NCBI GenBank assembly: GCA_037367355.1
Contig: CM074698.1
Coordinates: 1,612,001-1,676,000 of the forward strand
Length of the DNA stretch: 64,000 nt
DNA from: Neoscytalidium dimidiatum
Lineage: Eukaryota; Ascomycota; Dothideomycetes; Botryosphaeriales; Botryosphaeriaceae
Direction: 5' to 3'
In this document: piece after piece, positions 30,609-41,728 of the stretch
Numbering within the stretch: position 1 is the stretch's first letter
How the letters are laid out: every line of letters starts with the position of its first letter
The notes under the pieces: generated by a model
Told to the model about the DNA's origin: nothing
What the model saw: the letters and a program-made list of their open reading frames with translations, nothing else
Database searches by the model: none
Program-made: the position numbers and the translations under genes

Positions 30609-32372
30609 TCAAGTTCTCCGGCAGTAATCTCTGCCATGCGCAACTTGCCAGTCACATAACCACACCTCAAATGCCATGCCAATGAAACCGGCAGCGCATA
30701 TACCTGCGGAGTCACTGACACTTGTGGCGCTGAGACTAAATTCGCGCTCTCCTTTTGGCACATTATCCGTGATCTCGGCGAACGTGCTCACGTAGACCAG
30801 TCCACCTAGCAACCCTTCCCAGAATACGATTAGAAAGATTATCCATACGGACGGGATGAAGTTCCACACGGCGTGAGCGGTAAGAAGCGCGAGATTGGCG
30901 ACCTGTAGAAACGAAGGGAGGTAGAGGTGGTGAATGCGGAAGAAAGGGGTCGAGCTGCGAGATAGAAAAACGCCGACTTGATATATGGCGTTGTAGGTTG
31001 GATAGAAGTCGCGATATTCGGAGAAAGGGCTGGATGAGAGCGGGAAAAGGAGAGTTGGGGCCACTCCTTGGTTGATTGTGTATTCGGCAATGTAGACGAG
31101 AAGAAGAGGGAGCATGCTGTGTCGCGCAAGGTTGTATCAGCAAAGAAACGCCTCGTGCTTACCGGCAGAAGAAATTCAAAGTGATATTTTTTGACAAGTC
31201 GCATTGGGCATGAAGAGCAGCGTGATAAGGAGAGGCACATCCGCACATATCTGCAACAGTAAGGAGAGCCCGCATGTTATGCATAGTATTCGCCCAGAAA
31301 TCAATGAATAGACGGCAGCACCGTCCAATCCATTTCGGGTGGACTCGCTTGTGCTCATATGCGTGGTTCTCTTGTTGCAAGGCTCTAGGAAGTGACCTTC
31401 ATTGGAAACATGAAAGGGAGAGCTGATCACTTACTAAGGGACGACCAGATGCCTAGCACGGTTAAGGTTAGCCTGCAAGCTGCTCCAGACCCTACTACGT
31501 CTCGATTGCAGGGATGTGAAGCTTCGGCCAGACGCTGACATCATGGAAGCACTCAGAAGGCCGTCGTTCTCTTCCAGCGGATCTCGAAGGTCGTCTTCTT
31601 CCGCGTCCTCGTCCGCTTCCAGTCGCTCATATTCAGTCTGCCTGGCAGACGTCTGCAGCGGGCCTCTAGGCAATACCGAAAAGAAACTTGCAAGCATAAT
31701 CACGGGCAAAAATGAGAACACGAGCAGGCTGGTACGCACGCTCAAGCCGATGGTGGTGGTTGCGAGCACATATGCACCGGCTCCCACCAGACCGGCACCT
31801 CCAGTCCCGCTCCCCCAAGCAGCCAAGCTGAAGTGTCCGTAATAGTGCGTCAGACCCAGGAAACTCAGCTCGCCACCGCCTGAGCTTAAACTCGCGAAGA
31901 TGATGCCTAACATCCGGACGCCGATTGCTCCGCCATCGCGTGTTGCAGGAGTGAGAGCAATCAACAGCATGCCCGCCGTAGATAGGCCTACAAATATGAA
32001 GATGCGGACGGAGTATGGCACCTTGTGGATGAAATACGGCGCGATCAACTTGGTGATGAAGGACGGGACGACGTCGGCGAGCAGCACGACGCCCTTGGGT
32101 ACGGCAGGGCCGACCAGGTCGACGGCGGCCGAGAGGATGATCACGTAGAGGACATTGTTGATGAGGCCTGCAGAGTCAGGTTAGCGACATGGGCGAGAGA
32201 GGAGCGAGATGAAAGCGAGATTATGGTGATGCATGTGCAGGGAATGATGGTGCGGCGTACCGAAGAGCCAGAAGGCAGCGCAAACGCGTGGGTCAGCGCC
32301 CTCAAAGACGGACTTGAGCTTTGCCTTGTATACGGCCCATGATGCAGCTGGCGTGCCGGGCATGGGGAGCAT
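30609..32372 (-). CDS. BTN1: Btn1/CLN3 (battenin) lysosomal-vacuolar membrane protein
   Basis: Exons 32372-32261, 32167-31435 and 31116-30609 (450 residues, phases consistent). Intron 1 is 93 nt; intron 2 is 318 nt, long for this genome. The splice joins ..[16 protein letters not shown], the uninterrupted family sequence. Recognised segments are [76 protein letters not shown] and [12 protein letters not shown]. About ten to eleven hydrophobic helices are visible, with an acidic loop ([19 protein letters not shown]) between the halves. CLN3 proteins sit in the vacuole/lysosome and influence pH homeostasis, arginine uptake and glycerophosphodiester handling; human CLN3 loss causes Batten disease. 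The extreme C-terminus GRDYCRRT lacks a terminal CaaX box. It is divergent from RXT3 across 911 bp. A short upstream ORF precedes the start. Confidence 0.95.
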
Positions 32373-33283
32373 TTGGGATGGCGATGCGGTGAGGTCTAGG
32401 CGAGCGCGGAGTCTTGTCGGGGGCAGGGCGGGAGCTGCGGGCTGGGCTGCCAGTTCATCTGGCTCCGGGGATGGTGCGACGGGGCAGACTCGAGCGGAAG
32501 GTCAAGCGCGTGGCTAGCCTATTTATGGGGATGATGGGGAAAGAGCTCGCAGCAGAAGGGCCGTTACTTTGTTATCGCGGCTGACCGCCTGAGTCGCAGG
32601 TGGTCGGTGTGCGCGCTCGGAGCCACTACGCAGCACGCAGCACGCTGCACGCAGCCAGTGGGAGCCGAGCCACAGGGCCACAGGGCCACGGGGCCACGGG
32701 GCCACGGGGCGCCGGTGAAGCGCGGCGATCCGCCGGCGGGCGCGCAGGCGTGGACGGCGGGCGGAGCGTTTCGCAGCGGCAGTAGCAGCAGCAGCTGGCG
32801 GGCGACGGCGCGGCGGCGGGCGGCTGGCCGTTCACTGGTCATGATCAACAGGCACCGGGGCCAGGGCGCGCCTTCGATGTCACAGGCAGATGGAGCACCT
32901 GGCACCAGGGCCAGGAGCGGCGGGCTAGCTTGCAGCGTCAACTCTGGCGCGGCTCTCAGCGGGCCGACAGCGCACGACTGTGGCCCCGGCTGCAGCGAGC
33001 CAGGGTGCGGAGAGCACAGACTCTGATCCTGTGCGCCCGCGTTTACTAGCTGGTTTGTGTCCCAACTCTAGCGGCCCTGCAAAGCTCCTCTCCTCCAGCG
33101 CGCCCACAGCGCCCTACGCCCACGCCCTCACTCCCACCTCAACACCAGGACGGCCGCGAGCCCGCGACCGCTGACCGTCCCCCATCTGCTGCTGCCGCGA
33201 TGCAGCACGCTTCCCACTGAACGAACGTATACGAGTACCTCTTCGCGTCGAGCCCACCGCTTCGCTCCACCGCTCACCTCGCC
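32373..33283. promoter_or_regulatory. Divergent promoter between BTN1 and RXT3
   Basis: This 911-bp GC-rich region contains a GGGCCAC(A/G) minisatellite (about 32671-32710), GCAGCA repeats (about 32780-32800) and, near RXT3, a CT-rich leader. A short upstream ORF (about 21 codons) precedes the BTN1 start on the minus strand. Long open frames on both strands here are composition artefacts. Confidence 0.5.
32671..32710. repeat. GGGCCAC(A/G) minisatellite
   Basis: About five tandem copies of an 8-nt unit, the first ones with A and the later ones with G at the variable base. It lies within the BTN1/RXT3 divergent promoter and could vary in length between strains. Confidence 0.7.
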
Positions 33284-36200
33284 ATGGACGCGCGACAGTC
33301 ACAAGGTCCTCCATCGCGGCCACAAGACCGGCCTCTCATCCACAACCCGAATCACCACCCGCCCACCACCTCTGCACCGCCGCCGCATCCCTCCTATCCG
33401 CAGTACCAGCCGCCCCACGCCTCGCAGCCGCCCGTCCACGTGCCTTTCTCCGATCCCTTCCAGCGCCGCGACCCGTTCCTGCCCGCTGCCGCCCAGCGCC
33501 GAGGGAGCTACGGTATGTCTGCCAGAGACAGTGCAGGACCCGGATGGGGGAGCAACAACGGTATGGTTTTCCGATTTTTTCTGGGCTTCGAGTCCCCACA
33601 GCACGCACCCGAGACGCGCCGCCAGCGGGAGACGAGAAGAACGCAGCAGGTCTCATGGCAAGGGCCAGCGGCCTCACCGAGCCGATATGGACTGTTTCTG
33701 GCCATGAACGAGACAGCGACGGCGCTGTGTGCTCGGGAAACGCACTGCCACGCACCGTGGGCAACGTCCAACAGCCTCGCAGTGGCCCGGCGCGCCTCAA
33801 ACGTTCCAGCAGACAGCTCATACCGGCTCTGCCCGCCGCACAGTCTCAGGCCTCAGCCTGTGCCGCAAGGAGCTCGACTGCATGCATGTCGCGGAGAGTG
33901 ATTCTCACGGCTGCAGGCCTGCAGGCACCTGCCCCCCGGTTGTTTGCCCACGACCCCTGGCTTCCCCGCTCTGCCACCTCACTGCACGGCGCATGGCCCG
34001 GGGCATTGGCTGCCCAGGCATGTACGTGCAGCTTCCGGCCTGTTTCGAGGCTGGAGGGGAGGGCAGGGCCAGTGGCGGCGATTTTGGCTCTGGGAGCAGC
34101 GTGCGTTGCTCGCTCGCTCGCTCGCTCCTGTGCTCCCGCACCCATGGGCGCGGCACGCTAGGCCTTGACCCCTGCGCACGCTAGGCATGCTTCCGCCGGA
34201 TGAGATCGCGCTAAGTTCGGTCACAGCAGGAACGCCCCACGCCCACGACGCCCAAGTCCAGCAGCATCAGCAGAGCTCGCAGCCGCCGCAACAGACGCCG
34301 TCAACCTCGACTACCGCTACGCGTCCGCACCAGAACTCCGCCCCGCCGCCGCCGCCCCCCAATCTCACCCAGGGCCCCAATGGCTCCGGGCACGTCCCCT
34401 ACGCTTTCGAATCGCAGCGCCGGCGATCGCTTGGCGGTGCCAGCCCTCCACATTATTACGCTGGTAGGTGTCCTGTCGCACAGCCCCTGATCCACACCAG
34501 CTTCTCGACTCAACGTTAATCTTCACCATAGCTACAGCCACAGCACGTGATCCCCCTCCGCCTCCCCCCTCGTTCAGCAATCGGCACATGCCGCCCCCCT
34601 CTTCTCCCCAGCAGAGCAGCCCTCTGCCGCACTATGCTGCTCAGCGAGCGCCCCCTCCACCACCCTTCTCCACCGGCCGTGATTTGCCCGGACTAGTGGG
34701 CCCCCCGCGACCGAGCAGCAACATGTCAATCTCTTCCCTGATGGGAGGCTTCGAGTCAGCTGCTGCTTCCCGCCAGTCGCAATCTCATTACTCACCTCCA
34801 TCTTCCACCACGGCCCCGTCGCCCAGCTTGAACTCCATGCAGCCGCCTTCGCCCCGGAGGAACCTCGTCGGTGGAAGAATGGACTACTCGCAATATCGAC
34901 GACCAGAGACGCCCGACCAGTATCCGTCGGCCAGCAGGCCTTCCGAGCGCTCTGCATATACTTCCGGATCGCCCCCTCGATCTTTTGCAGCACCATCAAC
35001 CGCATCTCCTGACGCTCAACGCCAAGGCCTCCCCCCGTCGTCGCAGCCTTACAAACCGGCGCCTATTCAGACAAATACTCCATATCACCACCAGCCCTCC
35101 AGGAGCGAGCCAAGCAGTAGTGCAGATCCCCGCCCGGGGGCATCTTCTGCGCCACCACGACCTAACAGCCAGCCCAGCCATCCCCCTCCCACCACACACG
35201 GCGAGTCGAGGGATATGTACGATGCACACGGTGCTAGGCGGACATTCTTCGGGCAGCATGAGGAGGAGCGGAGAGCGGTTCCTGACCATGGATATCAAGG
35301 AAGGCCTGGGGTTTCCAATGCCGGCGATACTTCGCGCCTGGATACTGGTGGGAGAGAGCGTCCCTCGACGGTGCAGCCCCTCTCTCATTCTATCTTTGAT
35401 GCTCCTGACAGGCAACGGGGTGGTATCTCGCAGCAGCAGCAGCAGCAGCAGCAGGCAACAAATCAGCCACCAAGAAGTTTGTTCTGGCACCCGCAGCCCA
35501 GGTCTCATGCAGCAGGAGAGCCCGGCCAGCACCATGCCGAGGAGCATAGGGATCCATATCAACACGGAGCGCGCAGCACCCCTGGTGCAAGGACAGGGTC
35601 CATGATGGGCATCGGCCGGGGTGGCGCAGGAGCCCATGCTTCGGCAGCGGATAGTCACCCGAGATATCCGTTGGCCCATGATTCGGGCAGGCGTGTAGCT
35701 GAACAGTATCAGAGCCCGCCCACCTCGGATCCGAGCAGCTTGGATCGGAGGCGTAATGACCAGGCTGCCCATCAACACACTCACAATGGGTACGCGCCAA
35801 GGTCTTCATCATACGAATATCACCCCAAGCCGCAGGGGGAGGAGATGCAGAAATCTCGGTCGTTCTTAGGTGTAAGTCCGGAAGCGAGACGTACAGGTCG
35901 TGCGTCGCCTCTACCCCAAGCCGTGCAGGGTGCGCAGGCACAGCCAGTCGTCCCTGGTGGAGATCCGAGTATCAAAAATGAGTTTGGGCGTATGTTCTCG
36001 GGGCTAGGCAGTGGCCTGGTCAGTGCGCCACACGGCTCTGCAACACCTACACGCGGCAGCCCTTTTCCTCAGAACAGAGAGTCGATGGTCCATGGTGATT
36101 CCGGTGACTTGGATCCACTTGGCCGAGCTGGCTCTCGTGGTGCGAGAAGGAGTCGCAAGGTGAAAGATGAAGAAAGCAGACTAGAAAGTGATAGCAACGA

Positions 36201-37385
36201 TGGCAGGATAACCCCCAGTCTGGCTGGTCAGCGGAATGCAAAGCGTCCGAAACATAATCATCCAGGCCATCATCATCATCACCTGTACAGCCATCAGTAC
36301 GTCCATTTTTTTTTATCGAATGCTGCGAAGTTTTTTTTTTTCTTTGCTTTAGCTAATCAATCCTTAGTCATCATCATCGTCCAGAAGAGGAGCAGAACAT
36401 GGCGGTTGCAAATCCACAGGCTAGCACGACACCCACGTCTTTCAGCAAGATGAACGGAACTCAAGGCCAGAATGTCCCTCCGATTGTGCCGCCGGCGCAT
36501 CACCATCACCACCATCACCATGCACCTCATCCTGCGCATCATCACCATCACCATCATCACGCTCCACGGGTGACCAACAGTGTTCCTCCCGTCCCGGTCA
36601 CCAAACCAATTGTTGAAATCAACAGCCAAGCCGTGCTCGATAAAGTAAAGAACATGCCCCGCTATCATCTTGGTAGCGTGGTATACGAGGCAACCACGGC
36701 ACCACCTCCATCCAAAAACACCAGCATCGACGACAGATATGGATTCCGCACAATTCCCTCAGCGTTGCCGGACTATTCGGGCAAGGAGAACTGTACGCTG
36801 ACTGTGCGTGTTCCTCGATACTACCTGAGCGAGAGACAGCGAGACGTGATAGTGATGAGCCGGCAGCTGTGGGGCTCGGAGATATACACGCACGACTCCG
36901 ATGTGGTTGGCGCTGCAATCCATTCAGGCTGGATCCGCGGGGCTTGGCCCGAAGATGTCGATGTCAACATGCTGGATCCACGTATCAATGGTGGTAGCGA
37001 GCCTCCATCAGAGGCTGATCCATCTCTGGCACTGACGGCAAAACCAACACATCCAGCGGCGCCGCCGAACGGATTCGATGCACACGTAACGGTGACGATC
37101 CTCCCATGCCTCACGGAGTACAAGGGAAGTGTGTGCTACGGCATCAAAAGCCACAGTCGGAAGCGACACGAAGGATGCAGTTACAAGATTGATCGAGTGG
37201 AGTGGGTAGACGATGAGATGACGAAGAGGGGCGAGGAGAGGAACGGAGCGGCTAGGAGGGAGCGGCTGGCAGCAGCGCAAAGCTTGGTTGCACTGCTGAC
37301 CAGCGGCGGCGGAAGGCACAGGAGTGGAACAGATGGAGATGTCTCGCAAGGGATGAGGATGGGACAGGCGCAGGCGGTTGCTTGA
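33284..37385 (+). CDS. RXT3: Rxt3, subunit of the Rpd3L histone deacetylase complex
   Basis: Exons: 33284-33560 (or to 33512), 34227-34463, 34532-36296, 36368-37385; with the longer first exon this gives 1098 residues. Introns are 666 (or 714), 68 and 71 nt. Most of the protein is disordered: Pro/Gln/Ser/His-rich, with a Q8 tract (CAG x8, 35431-35454) and three histidine runs, one of them split by the last intron. The conserved Rxt3 domain is in the last exon: YHLGSVVYEATTAPPP, WGSEIYTHDSDVVGAAIHSGWI, ARVTVTILP-like HVTVTILPCLTEYKGSV and IKSHSRKRHEGCSYKID. Rxt3 is a subunit of the large Rpd3/Sin3 histone deacetylase complex acting in nuclear gene repression. Family is clear from the C-terminal domain. 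The length is greater than yeast Rxt3 because of the long N-terminal disorder, as usual in filamentous fungi. Confidence 0.9.
35431..35454 (+). repeat. (CAG)8 microsatellite coding Q8 in RXT3
   Basis: Eight uninterrupted CAG codons, read in frame as glutamine. Pure triplet runs like this are prone to length change, and this one would not shift the frame. Confidence 0.95.
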
Positions 37386-40095
37386 ATGAAAGGGCGATGA
37401 AGGGGGCAAACGGACGACGAAAAGCGGTTGATGACGACTTTCAAGGATGCACAGGCGTTTGCTTGAGCGAGGGATTTCATTTCACTCTTTGGACGAGTTC
37501 ACGATGACGGCAAAGCCACGGCCACGACGGAAGGTAATGGTATTGCTTGGTATCTCCTCTTAGGCGCGGGTAACTCAGGCGGAGGTGTATTATGCGGAGG
37601 GACATTTCTTTTCATGGTGGGTGGTCTGGCTTTTGCTTGCTTGCTTCATTCGCGTGCCAAAAGCAAGGAATTGTGTACATTACGTAGCATAGCCGGATAC
37701 CCGTCGATTCTCTTGGGGTTTCATGAAGAATGCGAAACAGCATGGATAGCGCGATATATATATATATATAGGGTTAGCAGATGAAACGCAGCGCGCGGAC
37801 GCAGACAAAGCTTGTTGGGGATGTTGAGAAAGCGGCCCCGGAATGTTCAGCCTTTTTGCTTTGGGTGACACAGGCGCGCATCCCCCGCTCCCATTGGCTG
37901 ACCGGTCGGGCGCTCTGCAAGCTTGATACGTCGTGCTGCGCTGAGCGATAAGAGAGGGCGGAAGCGAGGAGAAGCGCAGCTTGCTTTCCAGGCCGTTCTC
38001 TTCCTGCTGCGCTGGTCATTGGGTTGCGCAATGCGTCACAAAGATCAGTCAGATTAGGCTTCTTCAGATAAACCCGGCGACGGCCACCCGCCAGACCTTA
38101 GCCTGAGCGACGACCTCCTCTTTCTCTCATCTTCCGGCTCCAGCACTCATTTTACACCCTCGTCCCGGAGCACGACCAGCAGGCACGCGTTTATCCGGCG
38201 TCAGCAACTGCGGCGCACAACTGCCGCGAGACTCAGCGGGACGGAGAAAAGAGAGGCGGTGGGCCGGCTGTTGAGTTGTCCCCTCCCCCCGTCTGCGGCG
38301 CGCCGCAACCCCCCTATCTCCAACGAATCCAGGTGCAGCCCTCTCCTCACGCGCCGAGGGAGGGAAGCGGCGTCACCTTCCGCGAGGGACACAGGGCAGG
38401 AGCAGCAGCCGACGCGGGCGCGCGGAGGCCTGGACACGAACCGGTCAGTCAGGCACCAGCTACCAGTACGAGCTTGGACCCCCGGGGAACATTTTCTTTC
38501 CCTGGAGCAGCTGACGGGAAGGGAGAGGAAAGGGAAAAAAAAAAAAGGAAAAAGAGACGGAGCGAAGCTCGAGCAATATTGGGCCGACACGACGAGCAAT
38601 ATCGGAAAACGAGTTGCGCGCGGAAAAAGGGCGTGAGCGAGCAAGACAGCGATGGCGATGGCGACGGCGATGGCAAGACCGGGCAGCAGCGGGTACACGG
38701 GGACGATAAACTACAGCATCAGCATGGTGAGTGTCGCGCAGTCGTTCTCTCCCCAGCACCAGCACCAGAATCCGCGCCCGTATCCGCGATTGCTATTTTT
38801 GTATTGTTTTCGGGGAAGGTGATCGCTGGCTGTTCCCGCCCGCCCATTGGATCTCCTCCTCCTGGACCAGCGAACGACACAGCTTTTTTTTTTTTTTTCC
38901 GCCGGAAGCGTCAGGGTCGCGGTGGGCTGCTGCTCCTGCAGGCTGGCCCTAGCCCTGGCCCTGGCTGTGGCTGCCAGGTCTCCCGAGAGTCGGCGAACTT
39001 TGGCCGCGCAGCGCGTCGATCAAAGCTTTCGAGGCACACGACACGCCGAAAAAAAAAAAAAAAAGGTTCCAGCTCGACGACGGGCGTGCAGGGCTGGCCA
39101 AGGGGCAAGAGAGCGTGCCCAGTCCCACAGAAATGATGCAGCACACTTTATGGCGGCCCCACCGCTGCTCCAGTCCGCCCCGAATTTTGGACAGCACGTC
39201 ACTGAAGGCCATTTCCGCTGCGACATCGCCCGCGGCCTGCGTCACTGAGCCCGCCAGAAGGCTGAGTCAGCGCCATGCCCGCGCAAATCGCTCCGGCCAG
39301 CTTCACAGGGCGGCGGGCTGCGATCCGCCAGCGCGGTTGAGGTTGAGGTTGCGGTTGCGGTCGCGGTCGCGGCCGCGGCTGCGGTACGGCACTGCGGCAT
39401 TGCGGCTATGGGCCGGGGCTGCGGGGGCCGGGGGCAGCAAGCGGTCGGGCGGATACCTGCGACTGGTGACGGGCGAGCTCTCAACTTGACATGTGCGAGG
39501 GAGACGATCAGCCTGGACGCCCACGCCCACGCCCACGCCCACGCCCACGCGCACCTGTCTCCGCCGCCCGCGCCCGCCGCTCCTTGCAATGCCGAGCTAG
39601 ATCGATCTTCCACAAACGCCGTCACCAGCTCCACGCTCTCACCTGGCCCTCCCTCCCTCCCCCTCTCTCCACCTCACCTCTCCCTCCTACCGCCTTTCAC
39701 GATCGCGCCTGGCTCCCCCGCGCGAGCACTGCCTCCGCCGCCACTGCTGCTCCACAAAGTCGACGGCGCCGCCGCTGGACCGCACGCCTGCACTTCATCC
39801 TGCCCGGCCAGAGCCACCCCCGGCCGCCAGAGCGAGCACACCCGAGCCCGCGCGCCTCAATTGAGCCTCGTGAGCTTCTCGGGTCGAGCTATCCCACTCC
39901 GCGACCCAGGACCATCAGCCGCACCCAGCTCGGCCCGCCGCGCCTCTCCTTTCGCCGTCTCCTGATTACACATAGACCCGCCGCTCCCTCCTCGCCTCCG
40001 CCGGCCTTCTTAAGCTTTCGTCTTCTCCGATCTCTTTTGCATTCCTCCCACCCCAGTCCTCCTTTTGTTTCCGTCCCCCCAGAATTCCGCCCGCC
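37386..40095. other. Long upstream region of the PFK2/FBPase-2 gene
   Basis: 2.7 kb with no supported gene. It holds a (TA)n run near 37755-37770, T15 (38884-38898), A16 (39049-39064), an A-run near 38529-38540, GCCCAC repeats (39519-39550) and G/C-skewed tracts around 39330-39380 (GGTTGCGGTC-type). The last ~450 bp before 40096 are strongly pyrimidine-rich, as in leaders of well-expressed fungal genes. Long open frames on both strands (for example 38276-39136 and 39491-40255) are low-complexity and not credible. Confidence 0.45.
39519..39550. repeat. (GCCCAC)5 tandem repeat
   Basis: Five near-perfect hexamers located about 550 bp upstream of the PFK2/FBPase-2 start, in promoter or leader DNA. 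A GC-rich simple repeat with no known role. Confidence 0.8.
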
Positions 40096-41728
40096 ATGGC
40101 CGAGACGAACGGCGTCTTCAGACAAGAAATGCGCAGAGTGCCTCCGGGCGAGTTCGCGCGCCCGAACAGGAAAACTAACGGCTCCGGCGTCCAGGCTGAG
40201 GACACGAGAATCTGCGTCGTCATGGTCGGCCTGCCCGCCCGCGGCAAGAGCTTGATTGCTACCAAAGGTGAGTCCCCGCGGTCTGGAGATGGAGAGACTG
40301 GGGTTCGCGGGGCTCGGCTGCGGCTCTCGTGAGCAGGGTGGGGGAGGCCCCGGGGGTGGCATGAGGAATGTGGGGGCCTCAGCCCATGTCGCGAGAGCTC
40401 CGGAGAATAATGGCTGACAGGGGCAATTGCCTTGCGAAACAGTCGTCCGCTACCTCCACTGGCTATCAATCGGCGCCAAGACCTTCAACGTCGGCCAGTA
40501 CCGACGCACCGCCACGCCCACGCCTTCCGCAGACTTCTTCGATACCGGCAATCCCGAGGGCGAGCGCCTGCGCAAGGCCGCCGCCGAAGCCGCCGTCAAT
40601 GACATGATCAAGTGGTTCCACGAGGGCCAGGGCGTGGTCGCCATCCTCGATGCCACCAACAGCACCAAGACCCGCCGCCGCTGGATAGAGGAGTGCTGCG
40701 AAGCCGAGAACATCCAGACGTTGTTCGTGGAGTCGAAATGCGACGACGAGGAGCTCATAATGCAGAACATCCTGGAAGTCAAGACGACGAGCCCGGACTA
40801 CATTGGCCAGGACCCCGAGGTCGCGGCGCAGGACTTCCGGAACCGCATTCGCAACTACGAGAAGGTCTACCAGACGATAGACGAGGATGAGTACAACTTG
40901 ACCTATGTCAAGCTTATCGATGTCGGCAAGCAAGTCATCATCAACAAGATCCGAGATTACCTGCAGAGTCGCGTTGTGTACTTCTTGATGAACCTCCACA
41001 TCAAGCCGCGATCGATTTGGCTATCACGAGTACGTTGTGCCACTAACGGCGCTAGTTGACGCGCTGAGACCCGCGATCCATTCGACTGACAATGGCTGCA
41101 GCATGGCGAATCGAAATACAATCTTTCGGGCAAAATCGGAGGCGACGCCGACATTTCCGAACGAGGCGAACTATACGCGCGGAAGCTGCCCGAGCTGGTC
41201 AAACAATCTGTTGGGGATGGACGGAAGCTGACGGTGTGGACTTCGACACTCAAGCGGACAATCCAGACGGCACGGTTCCTGGAATTCGAGAAGCTCGAGT
41301 GGAAGGCACTGGACGAGCTTGATTCGGGCGTCTGCGACGGCTTGACGTACGCCGAGATCGAAGAACGCTACCCGGAGGACTTCAAGCAGCGTGACGAGGA
41401 CAAGTACAACTACCGCTACCTTGGTGGCGAGAGCTATCGCGACGTCGTCATCCGCCTCGAGCCCATCATCATGGAACTCGAGCGCTCGGAGAACATCTTG
41501 ATCGTCACCCACCAGGCCATTCTCCGCTGCATCTACGCGTACTTCATGAACGTGCCACAGGAGCGCAGCCCTTGGATGGAGGTCCCGCTGCACACGCTTA
41601 TCAAGCTTACGCCCAAGGCCTACTCGACCCACGAGGAGCGGCTAAAGGCCGACATCCCAGCCGTGAGCACGTTCAGAGAGAAGGGCAGCAGCGCGAAGCA
41701 TCAGGAGGTTCCCGAGGCCAATTCATGA
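40096..41728 (+). CDS. Bifunctional 6-phosphofructo-2-kinase / fructose-2,6-bisphosphatase
   Basis: Exons 40096-40267, 40443-41029 and 41102-41728 (461 residues; introns 175 and 72 nt). The kinase domain has the P-loop GLPARGKS (residues 45-52), split from the next block by intron 1, and RYLHWLSIGAKTFNVGQYRR, ILDATNSTKTRRRW and VESKCDDEELI. The C-terminal histidine-phosphatase domain has the catalytic RHGES (His about 254), created at the second splice junction, WTSTLKRTIQTA, the acidic ELDSGVCDGLTYAEIEERYP and the second histidine in VTHQAILRC (His about 390). The enzyme makes and degrades fructose 2,6-bisphosphate, the activator of phosphofructokinase-1 and inhibitor of fructose-1,6-bisphosphatase, in the cytosol. 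Both active-site sets look intact, so it may be truly bifunctional, unlike some yeast paralogues. The start follows a long CT-rich leader (CCGCCATGG). Confidence 0.96.

Noticed and set aside
33544..34161. 205-codon ORF inside the first RXT3 intron
   Set aside because: GC-driven open frame overlapping others on both strands; no homology recognised and the flanking exons join in phase without it.
34996..35784. 262-codon minus-strand ORF inside RXT3
   Set aside because: Antisense shadow of the low-complexity Pro/Ser/Gln coding sequence of RXT3.
38276..39136. 286-codon plus-strand ORF upstream of PFK2/FBPase-2
   Set aside because: Runs through homopolymer tracts (Phe and Lys runs from T15 and A16) and has no coding character.
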